DNA of 64,000 nt from Massilia aurea (GTDB lineage Bacteria; Pseudomonadota; Gammaproteobacteria; Burkholderiales; Burkholderiaceae_D), in assembly GCF_014200505.1 (NCBI RefSeq), contig NZ_JACHBX010000001.1, positions 1,550,001 to 1,614,000 of the forward strand, given 5' to 3'. The position numbers were made by a program, and so were the translations under genes. Positions 36,952 to 45,518 of this stretch are shown here, piece after piece. Under the pieces are notes generated by a model. It saw only the letters and a program-made list of their open reading frames with translations. It was not told the DNA's origin and did no database searches. Numbering within the stretch: the first letter of the stretch is position 1; each line of letters opens with the position of its first letter.

Positions 36952-39105
36952 ATGACCGATCGTTTGCCTGCCCTCCAATTTGCCCGCACCCTATTGAGCC
37001 TGGCCATCGGCGCGCTGCCGCTTGCCGCTGTTGCCGCTGACCCGATTGCTGACGATTTGCCGGCAACTATGCCGACTGTGGTCGTGACGGCAGCCGGCTT
37101 CGAGCAGACGATCCGTGAAGCGCCCGCCTCGATCACGGTGCTGACCCGTGAACAGCTCGAGAAAGAGCGCTTCGGCAATCTGGCGCAGGCGCTGGAAAGC
37201 GTGGAAGGCATCGACGTCGGCGCGGCCGGTGACAAGACCGGCGGCATGAATATCAGCATCCGGGGCATGCCGAGCGACTACACACTGATCCTGATCGACG
37301 GCCGGCGCCAGAACGCGGCCGGCAACGTCACGCCAAATGGCTTTGGCGGCACCTCGACCAGCTTCATGCCGCCTGTCAGCGCCATCGAGCGCATCGAAGT
37401 CATCCGCGGTCCGATGTCGACGCTGTATGGCTCGGACGCCATGGGTGGCGTGATCAACATCATCACGCGCAAGGTCGGCAAGCGCTGGGCCGGTTCGGTG
37501 GCAGCCGACTACACGCTGCAGGAAGACGACCAGTTCGGCGACGTCAAGGGCGCCAAGTTCTACCTGAGCGGCCCGCTCAAGACCGACGTGCTGGGACTCT
37601 CGCTGCGCGGCAGCACCCTGCGCCGCGACGAGGCGAATATCTCGTACGACGAGATCAACCCGGCCCGGCCGCTGGTCCAGAACGCCAACCCGGTCAAGCA
37701 GAAGATCGACAACGTTGGCGCGCGGCTGGCGTTCACCCCGCACCGCAACCACGAACTGGTGCTCGACGCCGACAAGACGCGCCAGACCTATGACAACACG
37801 CGCGGCCAGCTCGGCACGCTGGGCACGGGTGGCTACGGGCCAGAGCAACAATACAACCGCGAGCAAACCACGCTGTCGTACAAGGCGCGCCTGCCGTTCG
37901 GCACCTGGGACAGCAGCTATATGGTGAACAACACGGAAACCATCGGCCGCACGATTCCGCCGGGTACGCCGGGCGCGGTGCCGGGCACGCCCCGCACGCT
38001 GGAAGTCGAGAGCAAGGTGTTCGACACCAAGCTCCTGCTGCCATGGGGCACGCACCTGACCACGATCGGCGCCCAGCACTGGGATGCGGAGATGATCGAC
38101 GGCGTTGCGCCGCAAGCGTTCGCGTTCACGCAAAAAGCCCTGTTCGTGGAAGACGAGTGGCGCCTGCACGAGCGGGTGTCGCTGACGATCGGTGCGCGCT
38201 ACGATGACCACAGCATCTTCGGCGGCCAGACGAGCCCCCGCGGCTACCTGGTCTGGAGCGCCTCGCCCCGCTGGACTGTCAAGGGCGGCGTGAGCAAGGG
38301 CTACAAGACCCCGCGCGTTGAACAGCTCACCCCCGGCATCAACGGCTTCGGTGGCCAGGGCACGATTCCGCTCGTGGGCAGCCCGAACCTGCAACCCGAA
38401 ACCAGCGTCACCACCGAACTGGGTGCCTATTTCGACAATGGCGCCGGCTGGAGCGTCAACGCGACGGTCTTCAACAACGATTTCAAGGACAAGATCACCA
38501 GCGGCACTGGCCTGATTAATTGTACCTTCCGCCCGGCGCCCAACCGGCCGGGCTGCGTCAGCTTCGGCAACTGGCCGAACGTCGACGCCTTCGGCCAGTC
38601 GATCAATGTCGACGAGGCGGTCACGCGCGGCGTTGAATTCGCCACCCGCTTCCCGCTCGCGGCCGGCTGGGCCGCCAGCGCCAACTACACGTACACCGAC
38701 AGCGAACAGGAAAGCGGCGAGAATGCCGGCAAACCGCTGTCCGACACACCGAAGCACGCGTTCAATGCGCGCCTGACCTGGGACGTGTCGCCCGACTGGA
38801 ATGCATGGCTGCGCGCCGAATACCGCAGCGAGCGCTTCCGCGATCCGGGGACGTCGGCCGCCACCCGCGCGGCGCGGGATGCGCTGGGCGACTTCAAGGG
38901 TTATTCGATGCTGCACCTTGGCACCAGCTACCAGGTCACGCCGGCCATCACGCTCAATGCCGCGATCTACAATCTGCTGGACAAGGACTTCATCGACTAC
39001 CGGCCGTATCGCGCGACGCCGGCGGGGGCGCCGACCTACAGCAGCGTCTACGTCAACAATCTTGACGGGCGCCGCCTGTGGCTGTCGATGAACGTGGACT
39101 TCTGA
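36952..39105 (+). CDS. TonB-dependent siderophore/iron receptor (FepA/CirA-like)
   Basis: A 717-residue outer-membrane receptor with signal peptide (1-29), a TonB-box-like strand (PTVVVTAAGFEQ), a plug domain (SIRGMPSDYTLILIDGRRQN, then MSTLYGSDAMGGVINIITRK) and a 22-strand-type barrel ending in LSMNVDF with the C-terminal Phe. Plug motifs and length resemble catecholate-type receptors of the FepA/CirA group. A Fur box lies upstream, consistent with iron-starvation expression. No siderophore synthesis genes are nearby, so it may take up xenosiderophores. Confidence 0.93.
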   Translation: MTDRLPALQFARTLLSLAIGALPLAAVAADPIADDLPATMPTVVVTAAGFEQTIREAPASITVLTREQLEKERFGNLAQALESVEGIDVGAAGDKTGGMNISIRGMPSDYTLILIDGRRQNAAGNVTPNGFGGTSTSFMPPVSAIERIEVIRGPMSTLYGSDAMGGVINIITRKVGKRWAGSVAADYTLQEDDQFGDVKGAKFYLSGPLKTDVLGLSLRGSTLRRDEANISYDEINPARPLVQNANPVKQKIDNVGARLAFTPHRNHELVLDADKTRQTYDNTRGQLGTLGTGGYGPEQQYNREQTTLSYKARLPFGTWDSSYMVNNTETIGRTIPPGTPGAVPGTPRTLEVESKVFDTKLLLPWGTHLTTIGAQHWDAEMIDGVAPQAFAFTQKALFVEDEWRLHERVSLTIGARYDDHSIFGGQTSPRGYLVWSASPRWTVKGGVSKGYKTPRVEQLTPGINGFGGQGTIPLVGSPNLQPETSVTTELGAYFDNGAGWSVNATVFNNDFKDKITSGTGLINCTFRPAPNRPGCVSFGNWPNVDAFGQSINVDEAVTRGVEFATRFPLAAGWAASANYTYTDSEQESGENAGKPLSDTPKHAFNARLTWDVSPDWNAWLRAEYRSERFRDPGTSAATRAARDALGDFKGYSMLHLGTSYQVTPAITLNAAIYNLLDKDFIDYRPYRATPAGAPTYSSVYVNNLDGRRLWLSMNVDF

Positions 39106-39123
39106 GCGGCGGATGAAGTGGCG

Positions 39124-40062
39124 CTAGGTATCCGCCAGGCGCAGGTCGGGGTCGGCTTCGAACACCCCGGCCAGCCAGCTGGCAAATGCCTGCAGGCGCG
39201 GATTGGCGATGCGCCCGCGCGGATACAGCAGGGACACCGGCATTGGGGTCGGGCACATGGCGGGGAGCACGACGGCCAGCGCGCCCTGCGCCACGTGCGT
39301 GCGCACCTGGTAGCGCGCCAGTTGCGCCAGTCCCAGTCCCTGCAGCGCGCACAGCAGATTGGCCTCGGCGTCGTTCACGGCGATGCCGCCATCGATGGCC
39401 ACCCGGACCACGCTACCCGCGCCGGCTCCCTTCTCTTCACCCGCGAGCGTCCATTCAAAGGCTCGGCCAGTGCGGCCCGAGAAATGCACGACTGCATCGT
39501 GCTCGGCCAATGCATCGACGGTTGCAGGCGTGCCCCGCCTCGCCAGATAGCCGGGCGTGGCGGCGATCACGAAGCGCATCAGGCCGATCCGGCGTGCGAC
39601 CAGGCTTGAATCGGGCAAGTCGCCCACGCGCAACGCGCAATCGATGCCTTCGGCGGTCAGGTCGACCAGGCGGTCGCCCAGGCTGATGGTCAGATCGAGC
39701 GCCGGATACGCCTGGCGAAACTCGCCAATGCGCGGCAGCACGATCGCGCGGCCCAGCGAGCCCGGCAGATCGACGCGCAGCCGGCCCTGCATCCGGCCCG
39801 CGTGCTCGCCCAGAAAGTCGGCTTCGGCGTCGTCGATGGCGGCCAGGATAGCGTTGCAGTGGGCGTAGTAACGCTCACCCTCGGGCGTCAGTGACAACCG
39901 GCGCGTCGTGCGTTGCAGGAGCTGTGCACCCAGATAGCGCTCGAGATTCTGCAGCGTCGCCGTCAGTGAGGCGCGTGGCAAGTCCAGCGACTCGGCCGCG
40001 CGTGTAAAACTGTTCGCCTCGACGATGCGCACGAACGTCTGCATCGCTTTCACCTTGTCCAT
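39124..40062 (-). CDS. LysR-family regulator divergent from an MFS gene
   Basis: A 312-residue regulator with the CrgA/AaeR-like N-terminus (MDKVKAMQTFVRIVEANSFT, RAAESLDLPRASLTATLQNL) and a LysR substrate-binding domain. Convergent with the iron receptor (18 bases between stops) and divergent from the MFS transporter gene with about 110 bases between; it probably controls that transporter and itself. Confidence 0.92.
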   Translation of the reverse strand: MDKVKAMQTFVRIVEANSFTRAAESLDLPRASLTATLQNLERYLGAQLLQRTTRRLSLTPEGERYYAHCNAILAAIDDAEADFLGEHAGRMQGRLRVDLPGSLGRAIVLPRIGEFRQAYPALDLTISLGDRLVDLTAEGIDCALRVGDLPDSSLVARRIGLMRFVIAATPGYLARRGTPATVDALAEHDAVVHFSGRTGRAFEWTLAGEEKGAGAGSVVRVAIDGGIAVNDAEANLLCALQGLGLAQLARYQVRTHVAQGALAVVLPAMCPTPMPVSLLYPRGRIANPRLQAFASWLAGVFEADPDLRLADT

Positions 40063-40170
40063 GATTGTTCATATAAAGTGAATGGTATAAGCGTATTATG
40101 CCCTGATTATCTTCGCCGGCGAACTGGCTACCATGGCGTCATTCCCTCACTCAATTCCATGGAGTTCGCC

Positions 40171-41379
40171 ATGAACACCCCCAGGTCATCATCCATCTCG
40201 TCCGGCATGGTCATGCTGCTGGCCGCTGCGGCCGGCATCATCGTCGCCAACCTCTATTATGCGCAGCCGCTCGTCGGCCCGATCGGCGCCGCGCTGGGCT
40301 TGCCGCCCGCAGCGGCCGGGCTGATCGTCACGCTGACCCAGATCGGCTACACGCTGGGCCTGCTGTTCATCGTGCCGCTCGGCGACCTGGTGGAAAACCG
40401 GCGCCTGATCGTCACCGGTCTGCTTGTCACCAGTGCTGCCTTGCTGGTCGCGGCCACCGCCACCACCGCGTGGGCGTTCCTGCTGGCCGCGCTGACGATC
40501 GGCCTCGGTGCCGTGGTGGCGCAGGTGCTGGTGCCGTTTGCCGCGCACCTGGCGCCGGAAGCCACGCGCGGCCAGATCGTTGGCAAGGTGGTCAGCGGCT
40601 TGCTGCTGGGGATCATGGTGGCGCGGCCGGTCGCGAGCGTGCTGGCTGGCCTGGGCGGCTGGCACACCGTGTTCGGGATCGCCGCCGCGCTGGTCGCCGT
40701 GCTGGCCGTGGTCCTGCAGCTGAAGTTGCCGCTGCGCCAGCCCACGGCGACACAACCGTACCGGCGCCTGATCGGCTCGCTGTGGCCGCTGCTGGCCACG
40801 ACCGTGGTGCTGCGCCAGCGCGCGCTGTATCACGCTGGCCTGTTCGGCGCCTTCAGCCTGTTCTGGACCGTGGCGCCGCAAGCGCTGGCCGGCCCCGCCT
40901 TCGGCCTCACACAGAACGGGATCGCGCTGTTTGCCCTCGTCGGCATGGCCGGCGCCGTGGCCTCGCCTGTCGCCGGGCGCCTGGCCGATGCCGGTCACAC
41001 GCTGAAAGCCACTGCCGTCGCCCTGGTCGTCGGCGCGCTGAGCTTCCTGCTGCCCCTGTTTGCACCGGCGTCAAAACCGGTCGCGCTTGGCTTGCTGGCC
41101 GTGGCCGCCATCGCGCTGGATGCTGCGGTGGCCGCCAATCTGGTGCTGGGCCAGCGCGCGCTGTTCGCGCTGGGCGCCGACATGCGCAGCCGGTTGAACG
41201 GTCTGTACTTCGCGCTGTTCTTTGCGGGCGGCGCGGTCGGTTCCGCGCTGGGCGGCTGGGTGTATGCGGCGTATGGCTGGCATGCGGCGCTGCTGGTCGG
41301 CATGCTGCTGCCAGCGCTGGCGCTGCCGGTCTGGATCCACGAAGCCACCAGGCATGCGGCCGCACGCCAGAGCGCATAG
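40171..41379 (+). CDS. MFS transporter
   Basis: A 402-residue major facilitator protein with about twelve helices. The N-terminal part reads IIVANLYYAQPLVGPIGAAL and the loop 2-3 motif is GDLVENRRL. This YnfM/YgaY-type signature is frequent in exporters found next to LysR regulators. GGAG precedes ATG 40171; an in-frame ATG at 40159 would add four residues. Substrate unknown, likely efflux. Confidence 0.9.
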   Translation: MNTPRSSSISSGMVMLLAAAAGIIVANLYYAQPLVGPIGAALGLPPAAAGLIVTLTQIGYTLGLLFIVPLGDLVENRRLIVTGLLVTSAALLVAATATTAWAFLLAALTIGLGAVVAQVLVPFAAHLAPEATRGQIVGKVVSGLLLGIMVARPVASVLAGLGGWHTVFGIAAALVAVLAVVLQLKLPLRQPTATQPYRRLIGSLWPLLATTVVLRQRALYHAGLFGAFSLFWTVAPQALAGPAFGLTQNGIALFALVGMAGAVASPVAGRLADAGHTLKATAVALVVGALSFLLPLFAPASKPVALGLLAVAAIALDAAVAANLVLGQRALFALGADMRSRLNGLYFALFFAGGAVGSALGGWVYAAYGWHAALLVGMLLPALALPVWIHEATRHAAARQSA

Positions 41380-41437
41380 ACCACGCGCCGGATTGAGATG
41401 TGTTTTAATCAACCTTTATCCTGATCTGGAGCACGCA

Positions 41438-41971
41438 ATGCACACCAACGACCAAGCGGCGACGCCGACCAAAGCCGAACTGGACGAAGCCGCGCTGAAC
41501 ATGGCGCGCAATATGTTCCAGTACGCGCGTTCAGGCGACGCCGAGCATCTCGCCGCCTTCCTGTCGCGCGGCCTGCCGCCGAACCTGCGCAACGAAAAAG
41601 GCGACAGCCTCTTGATGCTGGCCAGCTATCATTGCCACCTGGACGCGACGCGGGTCTTGCTCGAGCACGGCGCCGATCCGCACCTGATCAACGATGCCGG
41701 GCAAACGCCGTTGCACGGCGCGGCGTTCAAGGGCGACCTGGCGGTCACGACGCTGTTGCTCGACAAGGGCGCGCTGCCGGACTTTGCCGGCCCTTCCGGC
41801 CGCACGGCGCTGATGTTTGCCGCGATGTTCAACCGGGTCGCCATTGCCAAGCTGCTGATGGAACGCGGCGCCGATCCGGCGGCGCGCGATGGGGCCGGCA
41901 CGACCGCCTACGATGCGGCAATCAAGATGGGCGCGGCCGACACTGCGGCCCTGCTGGCGCCGGCCAAATGA
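41438..41971 (+). CDS. Ankyrin-repeat protein
   Basis: A 177-residue cytoplasmic protein with about four ankyrin repeats from residue 45 to the end (EKGDSLLMLASYHCHLDATR, DAGQTPLHGAAFKGDLAVTT, SGRTALMFAAMFNRVAIAKL). No signal peptide. GGAG upstream of the ATG supports the start. Such single-domain bacterial ankyrin proteins mediate protein contacts, often with a catalase or other enzyme; no partner is evident here. Confidence 0.88.
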   Translation: MHTNDQAATPTKAELDEAALNMARNMFQYARSGDAEHLAAFLSRGLPPNLRNEKGDSLLMLASYHCHLDATRVLLEHGADPHLINDAGQTPLHGAAFKGDLAVTTLLLDKGALPDFAGPSGRTALMFAAMFNRVAIAKLLMERGADPAARDGAGTTAYDAAIKMGAADTAALLAPAK

Positions 41972-42001
41972 CGGCGCCGACCGTACCCCAGGCGCTGCGC
42001 A

Positions 42002-42640
42002 TCAGGCGCTGCTGCGCGCCGGCCGCTGACGACGGCGCGCGCACCAGGCCGCCACGAGGCCGAGGCCGACGATCGCGCCCGTGGCCGGTTCCGGCACCTC
42101 GCTCGCTTCCTGCGCCGCAGACACCAGCATGCCGCTGGCGCCGCTGCAGTCGGGGTACTGCCAACCGCAGCCATACGGTTCGTCACTGTTGGCAGTCACC
42201 ACACTGAACAGTGCGCCCTCGCTCACCATCTGGAAATCGGAGTTGCCGTCCGAAGCGAAGATGCTCCCCCCGAGGAGGCCGCCCGCCAGGAAGGTCACGT
42301 CCATGACGATGCGGTCATAATAATTGCGCGGCTGGGCGCGGTAGCCGTAGTCGATCAGGTTGTGCTGGCCACCGATGTACGGGTCGTCGAACCAGTAGCG
42401 CATGGACAATAGACTGGACTGAGGGTCGAGGCACGGCGGCCCCATGTGGCAGTCATTGCTGATATCCAGTGACAACGCGCCGGCGGTGACAGCCTCGTCG
42501 GAGAACGCCAATTCCAGGTTGAGACCGGTCGGCATCGAACTGGATGTACTCACTTGCTGCCAGCTGAAGGTGACTGCAGCTTGCGCCGGCAGCGCCAGGG
42601 CGGCGGCCAGCAATAGGGCGACAGGGGCAATGCGCGTCAT
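42002..42640 (-). CDS. PEP-CTERM sorting-domain protein
   Basis: A 212-residue exported protein: signal peptide (1-20, ending AQAA), a beta-rich, Cys-containing middle of unknown fold, and a C-terminal sorting signal with VPEP at 182-185, a hydrophobic helix (GAIVGLGLVAAWCA) and an Arg-rich end. This tripartite tail is the target of exosortase/archaeosortase-type EpsH systems linked to exopolysaccharide. No exosortase is in the window. GAGGAG upstream of ATG 42640 fixes the start. Confidence 0.9.
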   Translation of the reverse strand: MTRIAPVALLLAAALALPAQAAVTFSWQQVSTSSSMPTGLNLELAFSDEAVTAGALSLDISNDCHMGPPCLDPQSSLLSMRYWFDDPYIGGQHNLIDYGYRAQPRNYYDRIVMDVTFLAGGLLGGSIFASDGNSDFQMVSEGALFSVVTANSDEPYGCGWQYPDCSGASGMLVSAAQEASEVPEPATGAIVGLGLVAAWCARRRQRPARSSA

Positions 42641-42913
42641 TACAGATCTCCTCGGAAAGTTCCTACAATACGTCAGCAAGAATCGCGCCCGTGGATATAG
42701 TGCCAGCATCCCATTGATTCTAAACAACATTTATGTTGGGTGCTTAGCCGTCGCAGACAAGGTGTCAAGTTCTTCGACAAAGCATGTCACCTTTGCAATG
42801 CGCTGCACCGCCGCTGCGGCGACCTGATGTGTCAGCCACGACGCCCGGTACATCCCCTATAATCGTGAGCGCCCTGACGCCAGGGCGCGATTCCAACTAC
42901 CCGAAAGCCCCCG

Positions 42914-43387
42914 ATGAAAGCCCTGTCCCTGCCCGTCCTCATGGTTGCACTGCTGACTGTCAGCGGCACCGCACTTGCCGACGATGCCGCGCTGCTCAAA
43001 TGCCGCACCCTGAGCGACACCGCCTCGCGCGTTGCCTGCTACGACGCGATTCCCGTCGGCATTGCCGGTCCGGCTGCCGCTACCGGGACGGCTGCCGCTG
43101 CGCCAGTCCGTACGCCGGAACAGAATTTTGGGATGGAAGCGGTCAAGCAACGCGAAGCGCAGCCTGCGTCGATCCGCAGCACGGTCGTGGGCGACTTCGA
43201 TGGCTGGGGTCCCGGCTCGCAGATCCGCCTGGCCAATGGCCAGGTCTGGCGCGTCATCGATGGCAGTGACGCCGTCCTGCCGCCCACGAAGGACGCGGCG
43301 GTGACCATCGAGCGCAACGTGTTCGGCACGCTGTTCCTGAAAGTCGATGGCGGCAACAGCTCGGCCAAAGTGCGCCGGGTGCAATAA
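42914..43387 (+). CDS. Small secreted protein of unknown function
   Basis: A 157-residue protein with a signal peptide (1-22, ALA-D). The mature N-terminus has CRTLSDTASRVACYDAIP, a two-Cys motif (C-x11-CYD) found in several secreted proteobacterial proteins, then a low-complexity Ala/Thr linker and a C-terminal beta-rich domain (GSQIRLANGQVWRVIDGSD, VTIERNVFGTLFLKVDG). I cannot assign a function. The Cys pair could form a disulfide. Confidence 0.8.
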   Translation: MKALSLPVLMVALLTVSGTALADDAALLKCRTLSDTASRVACYDAIPVGIAGPAAATGTAAAAPVRTPEQNFGMEAVKQREAQPASIRSTVVGDFDGWGPGSQIRLANGQVWRVIDGSDAVLPPTKDAAVTIERNVFGTLFLKVDGGNSSAKVRRVQ

Positions 43388-43390
43388 ACG

Positions 43391-43882
43391 CTAGGCCGGC
43401 GTACGCACCATGTACAGCGCGCCGGGCGGATAGGTCTGCAGGCCGGCGCACTGCGTCGAGGCGGCGCGCCAGCCCAGTGCATGCCAGAAGCGCTCGCTGT
43501 CCTGCACCGATACCAGGGCCGCATGGGCCAGTCCGAGCGTGTGCGCGCGACGCAGTGCGTCGTCCACCAGCGCGCGCCCCATCCCACGTCCCAGTGCGCA
43601 TGCCTCGATTGCCAGGTCATGCAGGTACAGGGTGTCCGGCTGATCCGATACGGCAAACGGGGCGTTCAGGTCCGTCACCAGCCCCAGACGCGACTGATAG
43701 GTGAACAGGTAGCCGCACACAACGCCCTCGTGAAGGCCAACCAGACAGGTGCCGTGCGCCGCCGCTATCCGGCTTGCGACTACCGCGGCCGGCTCCTGCA
43801 TCGCGGCCGGATAGCAGGCGGCCTGGATGCGCAGCGCGGCCTCGAGATCGGTGGGTAGCATCGGACGCAGGGAGATCGGCAT
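43391..43882 (-). CDS. GNAT-family N-acetyltransferase
   Basis: A 163-residue protein with the GNAT core: N-terminal LRPMLPTDLEAALRIQAACY, the strand YLHDLAIEACALGRGMGRAL that holds the acetyl-CoA pyrophosphate loop (RGMGRA), and a C-terminal strand ending near the LGW motif. ATG 43882 gives the standard domain length; an in-frame start about 60 codons upstream would add a non-homologous tail. Its stop lies three bases from the convergent secreted-protein stop. Substrate unknown. Confidence 0.85.
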   Translation of the reverse strand: MPISLRPMLPTDLEAALRIQAACYPAAMQEPAAVVASRIAAAHGTCLVGLHEGVVCGYLFTYQSRLGLVTDLNAPFAVSDQPDTLYLHDLAIEACALGRGMGRALVDDALRRAHTLGLAHAALVSVQDSERFWHALGWRAASTQCAGLQTYPPGALYMVRTPA

Positions 43883-43994
43883 GAGAGATGGTCGGGCGAA
43901 AAAACGCGCATCGTAGCATGCGCTTGACGCCCGTCGTGGCATCGCGCATTCTAGCTGTCTTGACAACATCGCCTCATCACCGACAGGAACCAGC

Positions 43995-44888
43995 ATGCGC
44001 AGCACCAGCGAAGCCACGCCGCCAGCCCGCCCCGAATACATCCTCCACGCCAGCTGCCCGGCCGGCATCGGCATCGTCGCGGCCGTTGCGACCTTCCTGG
44101 CCGAACGCGATTGCTATATCTGCGCGCTAGAACAGTTCGACGATGATTCGACCGCACGCTTCTTCATGCGCGCCGTATTCCGCCAGCAAGACAAATCGCC
44201 GGCCATCGACGCCATCCGCGCCGAATTCGACAGCACGGTCGCCACGCGCCTGGACATGGGCTGGAAAATCTACGATCCGCTCGACCCGGTGCGCACCGTG
44301 ATCATGGTCTCGAAGACCGACCACTGCCTGGACGACCTGCTGTACCGCCGCCGCACGGGCGAACTCAATCTGTCGATCACGGCGGTTGTGTCGAACCATC
44401 TCGACCTGCGCCCGATGGTCGAGCGCGAAGGCATCCGCTTCATCTTCCTGCCGGTGAACAAGGACAACAAGGCGCAGCAAGAGGCGCGCCTGCTGGAAAT
44501 CGTCGACGAGACCGACTCCGAACTCGTGGTCCTGGCGCGCTACATGCAGATTTTGTCGGATGGGCTGGCGCGCCGCCTGGCCGGCAAGTGCATCAATATC
44601 CACCACTCGTTTTTACCCGGCTTCAAGGGCGCCAAGCCGTACCAGCAGGCGTTCGACCGGGGCGTCAAGCTGATCGGCGCAACGGCCCACTACGCCACGC
44701 CCGACCTGGACGAAGGCCCGATCATCGAACAGGTGCTCACGCGCGTGGACCACAACTACCGGGTCGACCAGCTGACCCGCGTGGGGCGCGACAACGAATG
44801 CCTGGCGCTGGCCACGGCGGTCAAATTCCATATCGAGCGCCGTGTGTTCGTCGACGGCAACAAGACGGTGGTGTTCCGCGGGCCGTAA
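43995..44888 (+). CDS. purU: Formyltetrahydrofolate deformylase
   Basis: A 297-residue cytoplasmic enzyme that hydrolyses 10-formyl-THF to formate and THF, balancing one-carbon pools and feeding PurT. The N-terminal ACT domain (about 12-95; YILHASCPAGIGIVAAVATF) is followed by a formyltransferase domain with the active-site blocks VLARYMQILS, INIHHSFLPGFKGAKPY and GATAHYATPDLDEGPII containing the catalytic His and Asp. Length is typical for PurU. Confidence 0.95.
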   Translation: MRSTSEATPPARPEYILHASCPAGIGIVAAVATFLAERDCYICALEQFDDDSTARFFMRAVFRQQDKSPAIDAIRAEFDSTVATRLDMGWKIYDPLDPVRTVIMVSKTDHCLDDLLYRRRTGELNLSITAVVSNHLDLRPMVEREGIRFIFLPVNKDNKAQQEARLLEIVDETDSELVVLARYMQILSDGLARRLAGKCINIHHSFLPGFKGAKPYQQAFDRGVKLIGATAHYATPDLDEGPIIEQVLTRVDHNYRVDQLTRVGRDNECLALATAVKFHIERRVFVDGNKTVVFRGP

Positions 44889-44939
44889 TGACACTGACAA
44901 CAACGTTGGCTTATACCTAACGTAGGTGCGTTAGCTAAC
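44888..44939 (+). promoter_or_regulatory. Candidate promoter and operator of the molybdenum hydroxylase operon
   Basis: A -35 box ATGACA (44888-44893, over the purU stop) and -10 box TTATAC (44911-44916) are separated by exactly 17 bases. Directly downstream CTAACG (44917-44922) and CGTTAG (44929-44934) form an inverted repeat, and GTTAGCTAAC (44930-44939) is itself a perfect palindrome sharing one arm. A repressor bound there would block the start site. No regulator gene is adjacent. Confidence 0.45.
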
Positions 44940-44993
44940 CGTCGCAAATGTAACAGGACGTTATGTTCATACCTTCTCACAGAGGGGAAGAAC

Positions 44994-45518
44994 ATGGAAC
45001 ATCAACAGCAGCATCCGGTGCGTCTGCGCATCAACGGCCAGGACCGCGAATTCAACGTCGAATCGTGGGTAACGCTGCTTGACCTGCTGCGCGAGCGCGC
45101 AGGCATGACCGGCACCAAAAAGGGTTGCGACCAGGGCCAGTGCGGCGCCTGCACCGTGCTCGTCGACGGCAAGCGGATCAACTCGTGCCTGACGCTGGCC
45201 GTCATGCAGGACGGTCGCGAGATCACCACCGTCGAAGGCCTGGCCACCGGCGACGACCTGCATCCGCTGCAGCAGGCGTTCATCGACTGCGACGCGTTCC
45301 AGTGCGGCTACTGTACGCCGGGCCAGCTGTGTTCGGCCGTGGGCCTGATCAGCGAAGGCCAGGCTACCTCGCGCGACGACGTGCGTGAACTCATGAGCGG
45401 CAACCTGTGCCGCTGCGGCGCGTACCCGCAGATCGCCGATGCGGTCATCAAAGTTCTCGACATGCGCGACACGAAGAAAACCACCGAAGGCTTCACGACC
45501 GGGGCGGTGCTGTCATGA
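44994..45518 (+). CDS. Molybdenum hydroxylase, 2Fe-2S subunit (PaoA/XdhA-like)
   Basis: A 174-residue iron-sulfur subunit of the xanthine dehydrogenase family. The N-terminal plant-type ferredoxin fold has CDQGQCGACTV plus a following Cys; the C-terminal helical domain has QCGYCTPGQ and GNLCRCGAYPQI for the second cluster. It passes electrons from the Mo site to the FAD subunit. Unlike E. coli PaoA, no Tat signal is seen, so the complex is predicted cytoplasmic. Its stop overlaps the next start (ATGA). Confidence 0.94.
   Translation: MEHQQQHPVRLRINGQDREFNVESWVTLLDLLRERAGMTGTKKGCDQGQCGACTVLVDGKRINSCLTLAVMQDGREITTVEGLATGDDLHPLQQAFIDCDAFQCGYCTPGQLCSAVGLISEGQATSRDDVRELMSGNLCRCGAYPQIADAVIKVLDMRDTKKTTEGFTTGAVLS

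Noticed and set aside
36991..38916. 641-codon minus-strand frame opposite the iron receptor
   Set aside because: Antisense shadow; no signal, no domain, and it ends within the real gene boundaries.
42725..42738. Palindrome CAACAT-TT-ATGTTG upstream of the PEP-CTERM gene as an operator
   Set aside because: Short arms, AT-rich context and no second copy or linked regulator; chance occurrence is likely.
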